Part shown: positions 45,155 to 57,314 of the stretch, piece by piece
Position numbering within the stretch: position 1 is the first letter of the stretch
How the letters are laid out: every line of letters begins with the position of its first letter
Made by a program: the position numbers and the translations under genes
Assembly (NCBI GenBank): GCA_040954595.2
Contig: CM082581.2
Coordinates: forward strand, 806,001-870,000
Direction of reading: 5' to 3'
DNA from: Balanoglossus misakiensis
Taxonomy: Eukaryota; Hemichordata
Length of the DNA stretch: 64,000 nucleotides
The notes under the pieces: generated by a model
What the model was told of the DNA's origin: nothing
What the model saw: the letters and a program-made list of their open reading frames with translations, nothing else
Databases searched by the model: none

Positions 45155-45364
45155 CTATGTATTATTCACTTTACAGCTCCCTGATTGGTTAATGTGTAGG
45201 TCTCCAATTTTCACTGCCTCGTTATGCAAAGTCTTTTGTACTTTCTGAATACAGTTGTCGTATTCTGTCTGGCATGCTGCCTGCGCGTTGTCGAAGCTCG
45301 ATCCCAGTGTATAAAGAAAGGCACTCATATAATGATTGGATTTAACCTTTCCTTCACTATTCAT
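45155..45364 (-). CDS. Small hypothetical frame in the terminal-inverted-repeat element
   Basis: A 69-codon frame starting ATG 45,364 (MNSEGKVKSNHYMSAFLYTL...). The first 55 residues look protein-like and hydrophilic; the last part runs into the element's subterminal inverted repeat and is probably not real coding. A donor-like GCA|GTGAAA lies near 45,215. It points away from the exon pair at 45,441. No domain recognised. Confidence 0.25.
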   Translation of the reverse strand: MNSEGKVKSNHYMSAFLYTLGSSFDNAQAACQTEYDNCIQKVQKTLHNEAVKIGDLHINQSGSCKVNNT

Positions 45365-45440
45365 GGCATTTTTTTGTGATACTGTGAACTAGATACTCGA
45401 AATAAAAATTGCCAGGATAATTTTTTTATTTTATTTCCAG

Positions 45441-45961
45441 TGGCGGTTTGTTGAAATGGGCTAGTGTTTTGTTACGTAATGCTTTTCAGCGCATCACTTT
45501 GTGTAACACCTGGCTGAATACGAAGTGTGTGCTATTCATTCGAGCAAACCAAAAATATCTTACAATAGAACTGTTTAGAATAGCATTGCATTTCTTTAAT
45601 TGGGATACCTCATTAGTTGCTTTACAGGTATGATTACTTTTATTGTACTTCTTTCACGAAGCTGCACCGTCATAGTTCCATTTTTATGAAAACAATATAC
45701 GAATGTATAAACGGACAACGTACTCCTTTTCACAACATCTACGTCAAAACAAATTTACTTTAAAATAGTAAAACAACAATAATAATATTGATGATGAGAA
45801 GTAGGAGGGTGATTTAAGAAAATATACAACTGTTAGCAAAAATGCTTAGATGTGTTAATCAGATTTTCAAAGTCCATCTAAAAATCATTTAATCTTTCCA
45901 GGGTGCGGTTTATGTTGGAGATAGTATCAGTCAGGCTATTTCTCAGAAAATTAATGAATGA
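45441..45961 (+). CDS. Two-exon 3' end of an unknown gene
   Basis: Exon 45,441-45,627 follows a strong acceptor ('attttatttccag') and ends CAG|GTATGA in phase 0. Exon 45,902-45,961 follows 'aatctttccag' and reads GAVYVGDSISQAISQKINE then TGA. The joined product would end ...KWASVLLRNAFQRITL...FNWDTSLVALQ-GAVYVGDSISQAISQKINE. Splice signals, compatible phases and composition make this a convincing terminal coding pair. The upstream exon, which must leave two bases of a codon, was not found. No family recognised. The whole pair lies inside the 45,059-46,303 element. Confidence 0.5.
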
Positions 45962-46303
45962 TCTGCGGACATCCCGAATAATGTGTTACCACAACGCTAG
46001 CCAGGAAGCACATGGGACATTTCACAATGAGGCAGTGAACACTGGGAGACCAGACTGACACGTTAACCAATCAGGGAGCTGTATGGTGAATAAATACATA
46101 TTAATATGACCTAACCTACAAGGTCCTGTATTATGAGGCAGTGAACACATGGGGGACCAGACTGACACGTTAACCAATCAGGGAGCTGTAAAGCGAAAAA
46201 TGCATAGTAATAAGACCTAACCTACAAGGTCTAGTGAATAATACATAATAATAAGACCTAACCTACAAGGTCCCTCCAATCAGCGTGCCGCAAGTGGACC
46301 TAA

Positions 46304-48119
46304 GAGAAGCGGATAAACCAATCAAAACATGCAATACATGTGTATAGGACGTGTAATGTAGGTCATTTTGAAACAGGACTAATGTGACCATGGACGTTAC
46401 CACATTAGACTCTGTATTGTAAGTTTCTGAAGAATCGCAAAAAATCATCAACAGTCTACATGTACTTCAACCTTGTGAGAAGTACTGTATAACACACAGG
46501 ATATACTAGTCACTGTTGGTCAGGTTATTACACACTGTGGTCCCATCTGGGGATTACACAAAATTAGGTATGTCTGTGTTCATGGGAAAAATCATGTGAC
46601 ATTGGCAAGCAGATATGACCTTCTGTAAGAACATTTCAAAGGAACCAGACAAGTATTTTAGGGAAAACAACATTCAACAATGACAAAAACTGCCTCAAAC
46701 CACATCTATCCAACTATCAACAAATTGTATAATATCTACTTCAATCACCACGCCTACCAAAGTTGAAAGCAATCTGACTAGTAGTTTCAAAGAATACAAA
46801 TTGCAAAAATTGCCCCAAGACCACAATATGTAAATTTCACCAAAATGATATACAACATTACTTGGGTTACCTCTTGGAACAAGCATACCAAAATTTAAAA
46901 GCAATCTAAGGAGTTTCTCAGAAAATGAATTTTGACCAAAAATGACAGATTACAAATTCTGCGACAATTTAAACAAAACCAACTAAGATCACCTACCGGA
47001 AGTGTCATACTAAATTCTAAAGAAATCAGCCAATCTCTTTAAGAGGAAAAGATTTTTTTTCAAATGGTAAAACAAGACAAAATAATTGCATGAAAAATAG
47101 ACAATTCACGATATAAACTCAAAGTATATCAGGTATGATGACATTACCTACATGCATACAAATGTTCAAAGCAGTCTAACCAGTTGTTGAGTTTTGATCA
47201 ATTCCACATATTTCACAGGTTATTTGCGTATTTTTGCAATGACAACTTCATTTAAGCAAAATCCCATCTACACACCAAAATAAAAAAAGCGTGGTTTCAT
47301 GTTTTGGATCAGGGCAGAAATACATCCATATATACATGTAACATGCATACACACATGTACACACACACACAAACACATGCATACATGGCTGCATACATAC
47401 ATACATACATACATACATACATAGGGAAACGGTCTGGTAATCAATGTTATGACACTAGCATTAGGCCTTAAACCCCGGTGCGGAAAGTACTGGGGTTCGG
47501 ATTAACGTGTGTTTGTACAGTTGTTTATTTGGGAGTGGTCGTCGTGCATAATAACTGTGTAATTGATCTCATGTACATAGAAAATAATTGAACACTTTAC
47601 ACCTCTATGCGATTGACAGCTGTTTGAATGGCGTGGTTATTGTTTCCCAGGGATGCTTCTGAAAAGCACTGAAACCAGATTTCTCCCAAAATCATCGTTG
47701 TTTCAAAAGCTCGTGTACTTTTTCATCGATAACTTTATGTTGTGTGTGTTTATAAAGCCAACCACTGTCGTTGTGTGGTGTAATTCTTTATGCTTGGATC
47801 TGTTTGGGCCGATTTTCATAGAGCCAAGATCGTTAGAGCCAAGATCGTTGGTGTTGTCTGTTGTCAGTCAAACGGCATTAAGATTCGCCACTGATTTGGG
47901 GGGTCTTTTATACCACGCATCGGGGTTTAATGTTTACGATATCAGGACAATTTATATCATATGAAGTTTTATGTATTCATAATTATTCAGAGAAGCAAAT
48001 TTTTAAAAATGTGAAATTGTTATCAATCGGATGTGCACTGACAGCATGCTTATATGGAATACAGGTACTCTAACACAATCAGTCATAACACTTTTGAATC
48101 ATCAATAAATAACATATAG
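46304..48119. other. Non-coding region with diverged repeats and a CATA run
   Basis: 46,640-47,280 contains diverged, reverse-oriented units of the family at 5.1-6.3 kb ('aaagcaatctgactagta', 'aaaagcaatctaaggagtt'). A microsatellite of CA and CATA units lies at about 47,330-47,422. 47,425-48,119 shows nothing recognised; the 103-codon frame at 47,653-47,964 is Phe/Leu/Val-rich without domain or splice support. Confidence 0.5.
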
Positions 48120-48880
48120 AATAATTTTACAGGATTTAATTATTTATATTTGAACGCAAAGCGTAAATTCCCTTGTGCCATGGAATTCACAATCTGCAAC
48201 TGGTGGGGTCCTTCTGCCAGTAAGAAGCATCAGATAAATTCTGCATGCTCATCACCGAGGCAATTTAGGTGTACTTTTGTATTTGATAACTGTCGGTTTT
48301 CGCAACTGAAACTCTGCTCACAGGACGGAGGAAAAACTAGAATGACAACAGCTATGTAAGCTAACAAAAGAAACACAGAGCATAGTTCTCCATACTCATA
48401 TTTTAATGCAATAATTTTTGCTGAAATTGGGGCGTCCGTGGGCAGGCAAAGGCAGTTCTAACTCAACTTGCAAATCAGGCCCATGTCTCTTGTTCCCTGA
48501 GACTGTCTGGTTCTAATAATAGCTGTAAGAACATAATCGTTGACCAAAGGGTTGGTTCAATTTTGCAACATTTTATGATTTCAAGCTGTGCAATATTTGC
48601 AACTCTGTTTCAACTTTGGTTGGAGGGATGATGATGAAGCCATTTCACTGACAAAATAGCACTACTAACTGACATCCATATTTGTTTACAGTCAAATGCA
48701 TTGCCATCAGAAAAATGCATACGAAAAAATTCTTATGTGAATAATACACACTTTCTTGCACAACTGCAAACTCTGTCACATTTGTGAAATTTTAAGGAAA
48801 TTCATTCATTGGGTAGCTTTATGAATTCTTAAACAAACTTAGTCATGAAACCTAAATGGTTACCTTACACATCTGGCGGC
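48120..48880 (+). repeat. Third copy of a segment of the outer arms
   Basis: Reverse complement of about 41,000-41,910 (for example 'gaacgcaaagcgtaaattcc' and 'ctgtcggttttcgcaactga') and direct match to 6,780-7,110 and 7,943-8,160. It lacks the 7,111-7,942 transposon, giving a second empty site. Confidence 0.8.
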
Positions 48881-49389
48881 TCGACTTCTGTGATATGATA
48901 GTCTTCAATTAATGTGTATGTGATTCCATACAAATCCATATGATTACCTGAACGTACAAAATAAATAAAAAATAAAAAATAAATTAAAAATAAATAAGTA
49001 TCTCATACATATGCATAAGTGCTTGTGATAAATATATCCTGTATTTAAATAAACCTGTCATTTATTGACCTCGTTTTCCTATTAACCCAAAGGACTAGAT
49101 TGCACTGTAATATTATTACAGCTTCATTTCAATGCAACAGGTACACTACATCATATTGGAGCAAATATGCCAGCTCTACATTGATATAAAGAGTGTCAAA
49201 ATATTGGTGGCTACAAAAGCTTGTGTCCCTTCAATCCATCCTCGCACTCAGGTGAAAACGAACGTCATTAGTTTTTGGGAAAAAACCTCTGAAATCAATT
49301 TCGGTGAGGCCAAATGTGTTCCAAAGGCAAACCGTTTCTGGTAAACAAATCAATGGCAAATAATTACTTCGGCGACATACCAATCAGTC
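48881..49389. other. AT-rich region, nothing recognised
   Basis: Contains an AAATA-rich low-complexity run at about 48,957-49,000. A 70-codon frame at 49,132-49,344 has no domain. Confidence 0.4.
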
Positions 49390-49660
49390 AACATGGCTGC
49401 CTAATCGTTTGATAGCCCGGTTTCATCTCGCGATCATTCTGTCTTCCGATATGGCGTTGCATGGTTAAATTCGTCTCTTCTTTGCCGACATAGTCAGGCG
49501 ACAGCGGTCCAGAAGCATAGGCAGCGACGCCATCTTGTTTACAATGTGAAGTATCGACTGCGCATGCTCAATAATTTTCCGCGTTTTTTTTTTTGCCAAC
49601 GGCGCGCGCGCGGTGTCTGGTATAGAGAAAATAACATGCAAGTGCGCGATTATTCATTTG
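49390..49660 (-). promoter_or_regulatory. CpG-rich, promoter-like segment
   Basis: CpG density rises well above the surroundings, with 'ggcgcgcgcgcgg' near 49,600, CGCCATCTTG (a YY1-type site, 49,528-49,537) and TGCGCATGC (NRF1-like half, 49,559-49,567). Read on the minus strand, ACAAGATGGCGTCG at the YY1-type site has the form of a housekeeping-gene start with the ATG in a good context. Its frame closes after 22 codons unless spliced, and I found no good donor. It sits about 180 bp outside the large palindrome. Confidence 0.35.
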
Positions 49661-49836
49661 TAAAAAATCAGTTATACATTTGTCATCAACGTTTGAAAAC
49701 TTTCAATGATCTTACCTCGGTAAGCATTTCAAATAGGTACATTTTTATTTAGAACCATCGTATGTGGAAAATAATAAAACACAGAGTGGGGATTGGCCCT
49801 ATGTTTGACTTGATCATACCCAGCTCGGTTTGCGTT

Positions 49837-52800
49837 TTGACTGCAAAAAGAAGCTTATCTCGTAATTTCAACTTGAATGGAACGCACTAGAAACTCTGAT
49901 TTACTCAGCCTCTAATTGTTCTATTTAATCCAGCAAACTCCACCATCTCAACATATATAACATTTGCCAAAACATGCATGCTTACGGTACCATGGATTCT
50001 TTACATACAGTAAGCAATCTCGACACGTTACGATAGCCGCCATATTGGAATTCGCTCGAGACGAAAATACAAAACATCTTACAAAACTGCCATCGTCTCA
50101 CAAACAAACAAAATCACACTACCATTGGTTAAACAACAACTTCATAACCAACATCACCAAGTATTATACGTTCAAACCACCGATTCTCTCATTCGTACCA
50201 CATTTAAAAACTGCATGTAATTGTATACGTGTTACTCACCGGATTCAGGTCAACGCCTCTGCTGGAGTCAGATTCGTTTTCGGATTCAAGTGCGTAGGAT
50301 GAAGTTGCTTTCAGATTCATACCCCATAGACGTGTTGGGTTAACACTCCGTTTATACAGCTCAATATATTGGTATATCTATACTACATCCTCTTCACAGT
50401 TAATGAATGTAATATACAGATCTGTTCACTTAAATAAAGATATGTTTATAGCCAAACAAATACCTCTGTCAAAACTTTCACTGATTCAGATGAAAATTTT
50501 CAACTATTTACAACCAATCCACACATCACTTGTGACTAATTAACCAATCACATAATGTGTCCATTCTAACTTTGTATTTCGCCCTCAACTACTGCATGTG
50601 TAATGATGCATGTGGATTAGTGTGTAATCATAATAGTTTGTAGTCTACCTTCTGCCCATCATTTTTGTAATTGGACATTATGCTGTCCATGTTCCAGTTT
50701 TTTTGCCACAATTTTTACTAAGTTTGCCAAGACCATTGTGATTGGTCGAAGATTATGGCGGCCATATTGGATTTTCGAAAAACCATAGTAAAACTCCAAC
50801 AATCTTCTCCAGAACTGGCGATAACTGAGTCGCAAGATTCGGGGAGTATGGTCATTACACTGATGTCTATCAGGTTTGCAAAGAGCATTGTGATTGGTCG
50901 AAAAATATGGCGGCCATATTGGATTTTGTAAAAAGCAGTGAAAAATTGAAATTCCTTTTTCTAGTCTATACATTGATAGCATGCAAATTATTTTTATGGA
51001 TATCAATCATCATATGACTAAAATATGTTACAAATTTTTGGCGATTTTTCACTTGACCTTTGACCTACTTTTCACACATTATTATTTCTGCATATCTATT
51101 TCCAGGCTAACCTATAGGGATGCATATATAGCTCATTCTACCTGTTCTAAATGTACCAGAGTTCTGATTTTTGTGCACATTGGTATCACCCCTGCCAGGA
51201 CCTACCCCAAATATTTTGGTAATTTTGGCAATGACCTTTGACCGTGACATGGCGGCCATATTGGATTTTCTGAAAAAATGCAAATCTCAGATCTCAGAAA
51301 CTACAAGTCAGATCGACTTCAAATTTGGCGTGCAGGTAGACTACCTTTTGGCAAACATTTTTGTAATTGGAAATTATGCTGTCAATGTTGCAGTTTTTTT
51401 GCTACAGTTGTTTTTCTGAAATCTGGTAAAAATTTCAAAAATCTTCTTCTCCAGAACCAGCGATAACCGAGTCACGCGGTTTGGGGTATGTGGTCACCAA
51501 ACTGAGGTCTATCAAGTTTGCGAAGATCATTGTGATTGGTCGAAGATTTTGGCGGCCATATTGGATTTTCGAAAAACCCTAGTAAAATTTCAAAAATCTT
51601 CTTCTCAAGAACCGGCGATAACTGAGTCACAAGATTTGGTGTGTGTGGTCATTAAACAGATGTCTATCAAGTTTGGGAAGGTAAATGTGATTGGTCGAAG
51701 ATTATGGCGGCCATATTGGATTTTGTGAAAAACGATTAAAAAGTAAAAATTCCCTTTCTAGCCTAAAATTTGATAGCACAGAAATTCTTTTTATGGATAT
51801 GAATCATCATATGCCAAGAATAAGCTATAAATATTTTGGTCATTTTGGCAATGACCTTTGACCTACTTTTGACGCATCATTTTTCTGCATATCTAATTCC
51901 AGGCTAACCAATAGGGCTATAAGTTTGGTTTTTGATGTATGTGGATTTGTATGCGATCAAAAAATTTCGCTACTTTTCATGACCCCTTTGACCTCTGCGG
52001 ACCTCATTAAATATGCGCATACCTAAATACAGATGAACCAATAGACCTAGAGGTTTGGTTTTTGTTGGACATGAACCAGTATTGGGTCAAATTTTTTTGC
52101 CCAAATGTTGGGTGACCTCGGATGACCTTTGACCTACTTTTGCATATATCGGCATCCAAAGCAGGTACAGCCTTGGCATTTGGAGGTATGGGGGCCATAA
52201 TGAAAAGCCAAAGTTTTGGGTCACCTGTGACACCTGCTTTATGCATTATTTATGTGCATACCTAATTCCGGACTAACCAAAAAGGGCTAGAGGTCTGGGT
52301 TTTGTTAGACATGGACCACTTTGGGTCAAAATTTTCTGCCCAAATTGTGGGTGACCTCTGGGTGACCTTTGACCTACTTAACACTATATCAACACCAAAC
52401 ATAGATATAACCTTGATATTTCATGGGATAAAACACAGCATTATGTTTCTACTCATTAATTATGTGCATATCTAATAATCAGATCAGATAATAGAGCTTG
52501 GGCCCGGACAATGCTGCTTGCAGCTTTAATTCTTCTTCTTCTTCTTCTTCTTCCGAGAAATTCGGCCAGGTAGATCTGGAAAACCGCTGCACCTTGGGGG
52601 CTGAAACTTGGTAGGGTGATAGGGGCCAATGAGTAGACGTGCAGTGGCTCGTGAATATTTAATTAGTCACGTGACCTGGCGGCCATATTGCATTTCCTGA
52701 CAATCGTTAAACGAGTCCTTCTCAAAAACTACTGGGCCGATCGAGTTCAAATTTGGTGTACAGGTAGCCTACCTTCTGTCCATCATTTTACCCCATTGAA

Positions 52801-53547
52801 ATCATGACGTCACACATAAAGTTTTTTTGCTACAATTGATTTTCTGAAAAACTACTTAAAACTTTAAAAATCTTCTTCTCCAGAACCAGCGATTGCCGAG
52901 TCACAGGATTCGGGGTATGTGGTCACCTAACCTATGTTTATCAAGTTTGCGAAGCGCACTGTGATTGGTCGATCATTATGGCGGCCATGTTGGATTTTCG
53001 GAAAACCATTGAAAAATGAAAATTCTGTTTTGTAGCCAAAATGTTGACAGCACGTAAATTCTTTTTTTGGATATGAGTCATCATATGACCGGAAGTTGTT
53101 ACAATTTTTCGGGGCAATTTTGACATGACCTTTGACCCAGTTTTAAAACAACTAATTATATATGCATATCCCCATACCTCCTCTTGTAAAAGCACCACAG
53201 TCATGAATTTTGTGGACATGGGTACCAATGCTGCCAGGACATGACACAACTATTTTGGTAATTTTGGCAATGACCCTTGACCTATTTCTGAAACATCATT
53301 TTTCTGCATATCTAATTCCAGGCTAACCAATAGGGCTAGAGGTCTGGTTTTAGTTGGACATGGCCCACTCTGGGGTCAACATTTTATGCCCAAATTTTGG
53401 GTGACCTTGGATGACCTTTGATCTAATTTCCCATATCTCAGCATCCACAGCAGTTAGAGTCCTGGCTTTTGGAGGGCCGATGGAGCAGATATGGAGTCTT
53501 ACACAAGACCTCATTAATTATGCGCATACCTAATTCTAGGCGAACCA
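49837..53547. repeat. Left arm of a near-perfect 7.5-kb palindrome
   Basis: Every landmark here has an inverted partner at constant coordinate sums (107,151 up to about 52,270, then 107,152). The shift comes from a single 1-bp indel: five A at about 52,279-52,283 against four T in the partner. I saw no other difference in the stretches compared. Content is a string of diverged DR1-bearing repeat units ('gatggccgccatattggatt'-type phrases, 'ccaggctaaccaatagggc') plus, at the outer end, a copy of the EGF gene's presumed first exon. Perfect DR1 motifs are at 51,054, 51,852, 52,123 and 52,363. Confidence 0.97.
50240..50320 (-). pseudogene. Inverted copy of the presumed first exon at 56,831-56,911
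   Basis: Same 27-codon frame and same GTGAGT donor as the partner on the other arm, reading leftward. No matching downstream EGF or membrane exon exists on this side: the palindrome ends about 400 bp beyond the donor and the sequence outside is unrelated. It would at most produce a stub transcript towards the CpG-rich segment at 49.4-49.7 kb. Confidence 0.55.
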
Positions 53548-53604
53548 ATAGAGCTAGGTGTTTGGTTTTTGTTGGACCTAGACTAGTATGGGGTCCGATT
53601 TTTT
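53548..53604. other. Spacer at the palindrome centre
   Basis: 57 bp of unpaired sequence between the arm ends 'ggcgaacca' (53,539-53,547) and 'tggttcgcc' (53,605-53,613). The arms would close into a hairpin of about 3.7 kb with this loop. The spacer itself belongs to the DR1-type repeat unit ('gtttggtttttgttggacc'). Confidence 0.95.
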
Positions 53605-56600
53605 TGGTTCGCCTAGAATTAGGTATGCGCATAATTAATGAGGTCTTGTGTAAGACTCCATATCTGCTCCATCGGCCCTCCAAAAGCCAGGACTCTAACT
53701 GCTGTGGATGCTGAGATATGGGAAATTAGATCAAAGGTCATCCAAGGTCACCCAAAATTTGGGCATAAAATGTTGACCCCAGAGTGGGCCATGTCCAACT
53801 AAAACCAGACCTCTAGCCCTATTGGTTAGCCTGGAATTAGATATGCAGAAAAATGATGTTTCAGAAATATGTCAAGGGTCATTGCCAAAATTACCAAAAT
53901 AGTTGTGTCATGTCCTGGCAGCATTGGTACCCATGTCCACAAAATTCATGACTGTGGTGCTTTTACAAGAGGAGGTATGGGGATATGCATATATAATTAG
54001 TTGTTTTAAAACTGGGTCAAAGGTCATGTCAAAATTGCCCCGAAAAATTGTAACAACTTCCGGTCATATGATGACTCATATCCAAAAAAAGAATTTACGT
54101 GCTGTCAACATTTTGGCTACAAAACAGAATTTTCATTTTTCAATGGTTTTCCGAAAATCCAACATGGCCGCCATAATGATCGACCAATCACAGTGCGCTT
54201 CGCAAACTTGATAAACATAGGTTAGGTGACCACATACCCCGAATCCTGTGACTCGGCAATCGCTGGTTCTGGAGAAGAAGATTTTTAAAGTTTTAAGTAG
54301 TTTTTCAGAAAATCAATTGTAGCAAAAAAACTTTATGTGTGACGTCATGATTTCAATGGGGTAAAATGATGGACAGAAGGTAGGCTACCTGTACACCAAA
54401 TTTGAACTCGATCGGCCCAGTAGTTTTTGAGAAGGACTCGTTTAACGATTGTCAGGAAATGCAATATGGCCGCCAGGTCACGTGACTAATTAAATATTCA
54501 CGAGCCACTGCACGTCTACTCATTGGCCCCTATCACCCTACCAAGTTTCAGCCCCCAAGGTGCAGCGGTTTTCCAGATCTACCTGGCCGAATTTCTCGGA
54601 AGAAGAAGAAGAAGAAGAAGAATTAAAGCTGCAAGCAGCATTGTCCGGGCCCAAGCTCTATTATCTGATCTGATTATTAGATATGCACATAATTAATGAG
54701 TAGAAACATAATGCTGTGTTTTATCCCATGAAATATCAAGGTTATATCTATGTTTGGTGTTGATATAGTGTTAAGTAGGTCAAAGGTCACCCAGAGGTCA
54801 CCCACAATTTGGGCAGAAAATTTTGACCCAAAGTGGTCCATGTCTAACAAAACCCAGACCTCTAGCCCTTTTGGTTAGTCCGGAATTAGGTATGCACATA
54901 AATAATGCATAAAGCAGGTGTCACAGGTGACCCAAAACTTTGGCTTTTCATTATGGCCCCCATACCTCCAAATGCCAAGGCTGTACCTGCTTTGGATGCC
55001 GATATATGCAAAAGTAGGTCAAAGGTCATCCGAGGTCACCCAACATTTGGGCAAAAAAATTTGACCCAATACTGGTTCATGTCCAACAAAAACCAAACCT
55101 CTAGGTCTATTGGTTCATCTGTATTTAGGTATGCGCATATTTAATGAGGTCCGCAGAGGTCAAAGGGGTCATGAAAAGTAGCGAAATTTTTTGATCGCAT
55201 ACAAATCCACATACATCAAAAACCAAACTTATAGCCCTATTGGTTAGCCTGGAATTAGATATGCAGAAAAATGATGCGTCAAAAGTAGGTCAAAGGTCAT
55301 TGCCAAAATGACCAAAATATTTATAGCTTATTCTTGGCATATGATGATTCATATCCATAAAAAGAATTTCTGTGCTATCAAATTTTAGGCTAGAAAGGGA
55401 ATTTTTACTTTTTAATCGTTTTTCACAAAATCCAATATGGCCGCCATAATCTTCGACCAATCACATTTACCTTCCCAAACTTGATAGACATCTGTTTAAT
55501 GACCACACACACCAAATCTTGTGACTCAGTTATCGCCGGTTCTTGAGAAGAAGATTTTTGAAATTTTACTAGGGTTTTTCGAAAATCCAATATGGCCGCC
55601 AAAATCTTCGACCAATCACAATGATCTTCGCAAACTTGATAGACCTCAGTTTGGTGACCACATACCCCAAACCGCGTGACTCGGTTATCGCTGGTTCTGG
55701 AGAAGAAGATTTTTGAAATTTTTACCAGATTTCAGAAAAACAACTGTAGCAAAAAAACTGCAACATTGACAGCATAATTTCCAATTACAAAAATGTTTGC
55801 CAAAAGGTAGTCTACCTGCACGCCAAATTTGAAGTCGATCTGACTTGTAGTTTCTGAGATCTGAGATTTGCATTTTTTCAGAAAATCCAATATGGCCGCC
55901 ATGTCACGGTCAAAGGTCATTGCCAAAATTACCAAAATATTTGGGGTAGGTCCTGGCAGGGGTGATACCAATGTGCACAAAAATCAGAACTCTGGTACAT
56001 TTAGAACAGGTAGAATGAGCTATATATGCATCCCTATAGGTTAGCCTGGAAATAGATATGCAGAAATAATAATGTGTGAAAAGTAGGTCAAAGGTCAAGT
56101 GAAAAATCGCCAAAAATTTGTAACATATTTTAGTCATATGATGATTGATATCCATAAAAATAATTTGCATGCTATCAATGTATAGACTAGAAAAAGGAAT
56201 TTCAATTTTTCACTGCTTTTTACAAAATCCAATATGGCCGCCATATTTTTCGACCAATCACAATGCTCTTTGCAAACCTGATAGACATCAGTGTAATGAC
56301 CATACTCCCCGAATCTTGCGACTCAGTTATCGCCAGTTCTGGAGAAGATTGTTGGAGTTTTACTATGGTTTTTCGAAAATCCAATATGGCCGCCATAATC
56401 TTCGACCAATCACAATGGTCTTGGCAAACTTAGTAAAAATTGTGGCAAAAAAACTGGAACATGGACAGCATAATGTCCAATTACAAAAATGATGGGCAGA
56501 AGGTAGACTACAAACTATTATGATTACACACTAATCCACATGCATCATTACACATGCAGTAGTTGAGGGCGAAATACAAAGTTAGAATGGACACATTATG

Positions 56601-57314
56601 TGATTGGTTAATTAGTCACAAGTGATGTGTGGATTGGTTGTAAATAGTTGAAAATTTTCATCTGAATCAGTGAAAGTTTTGACAGAGGTATTTGTTTGGC
56701 TATAAACATATCTTTATTTAAGTGAACAGATCTGTATATTACATTCATTAACTGTGAAGAGGATGTAGTATAGATATACCAATATATTGAGCTGTATAAA
56801 CGGAGTGTTAACCCAACACGTCTATGGGGTATGAATCTGAAAGCAACTTCATCCTACGCACTTGAATCCGAAAACGAATCTGACTCCAGCAGAGGCGTTG
56901 ACCTGAATCCGGTGAGTAACACGTATACAATTACATGCAGTTTTTAAATGTGGTACGAATGAGAGAATCGGTGGTTTGAACGTATAATACTTGGTGATGT
57001 TGGTTATGAAGTTGTTGTTTAACCAATGGTAGTGTGATTTTGTTTGTTTGTGAGACGATGGCAGTTTTGTAAGATGTTTTGTATTTTCGTCTCGAGCGAA
57101 TTCCAATATGGCGGCTATCGTAACGTGTCGAGATTGCTTACTGTATGTAAAGAATCCATGGTACCGTAAGCATGCATGTTTTGGCAAATGTTATATATGT
57201 TGAGATGGTGGAGTTTGCTGGATTAAATAGAACAATTAGAGGCTGAGTAAATCAGAGTTTCTAGTGCGTTCCATTCAAGTTGAAATTACGAGATAAGCTT
57301 CTTTTTGCAGTCAA
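53605..57314. repeat. Right arm of the near-perfect palindrome
   Basis: Inverted partner of 49,837-53,547. Perfect DR1 motifs occur at 54,777, 55,016, 55,287 and 56,085. At its outer end the arm passes without a break into the intron before the EGF exon. That junction is also found in the old paralogue at about 26,890-26,950, so this arm is in its ancestral place. Confidence 0.97.
56831..56911 (+). CDS. Presumed first coding exon, acidic/Ser-rich
   Basis: ATG followed by 27 open codons (MNLKATSSYALESENESDSS...) ending at CCG|GTGAGT, a consensus donor. The diverged paralogue near 27,310 (minus) keeps the SENES motif, suggesting coding selection in the past. It ends in phase 0 while the EGF exon at 57,827 needs a phase 1 donor. 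Either an unseen exon lies between, or this belongs to another transcript. It does not resemble a signal peptide. Confidence 0.4.

Larger units (their letters stand above)
45059..46303. mobile_element. 1,245-bp terminal-inverted-repeat element
   Basis: Both ends read TTAGGTCCACTTG inward, and the inverted match continues through 'attggagggacc' and 'gttaggtcttattattatg' for about 75 bp. A second inverted layer pairs 45,170-45,225 with two tandem copies near 46,020-46,090 and 46,135-46,195 ('gttaaccaatcagggagct'). No clear target duplication was found. Inside are a plus-strand exon pair and a minus-strand frame. Confidence 0.65.

Noticed and set aside
47653-47964. 103-codon plus-strand frame
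   Set aside because: Hydrophobic composition but no signal sequence pattern, domain or splice sites.
49964-57187. Mirrored pairs of 60-115-codon frames on opposite strands across the large palindrome
   Set aside because: They are identical only because the arms are; they lie in dispersed DR1-type repeats and show no domain, codon pattern or splice context.
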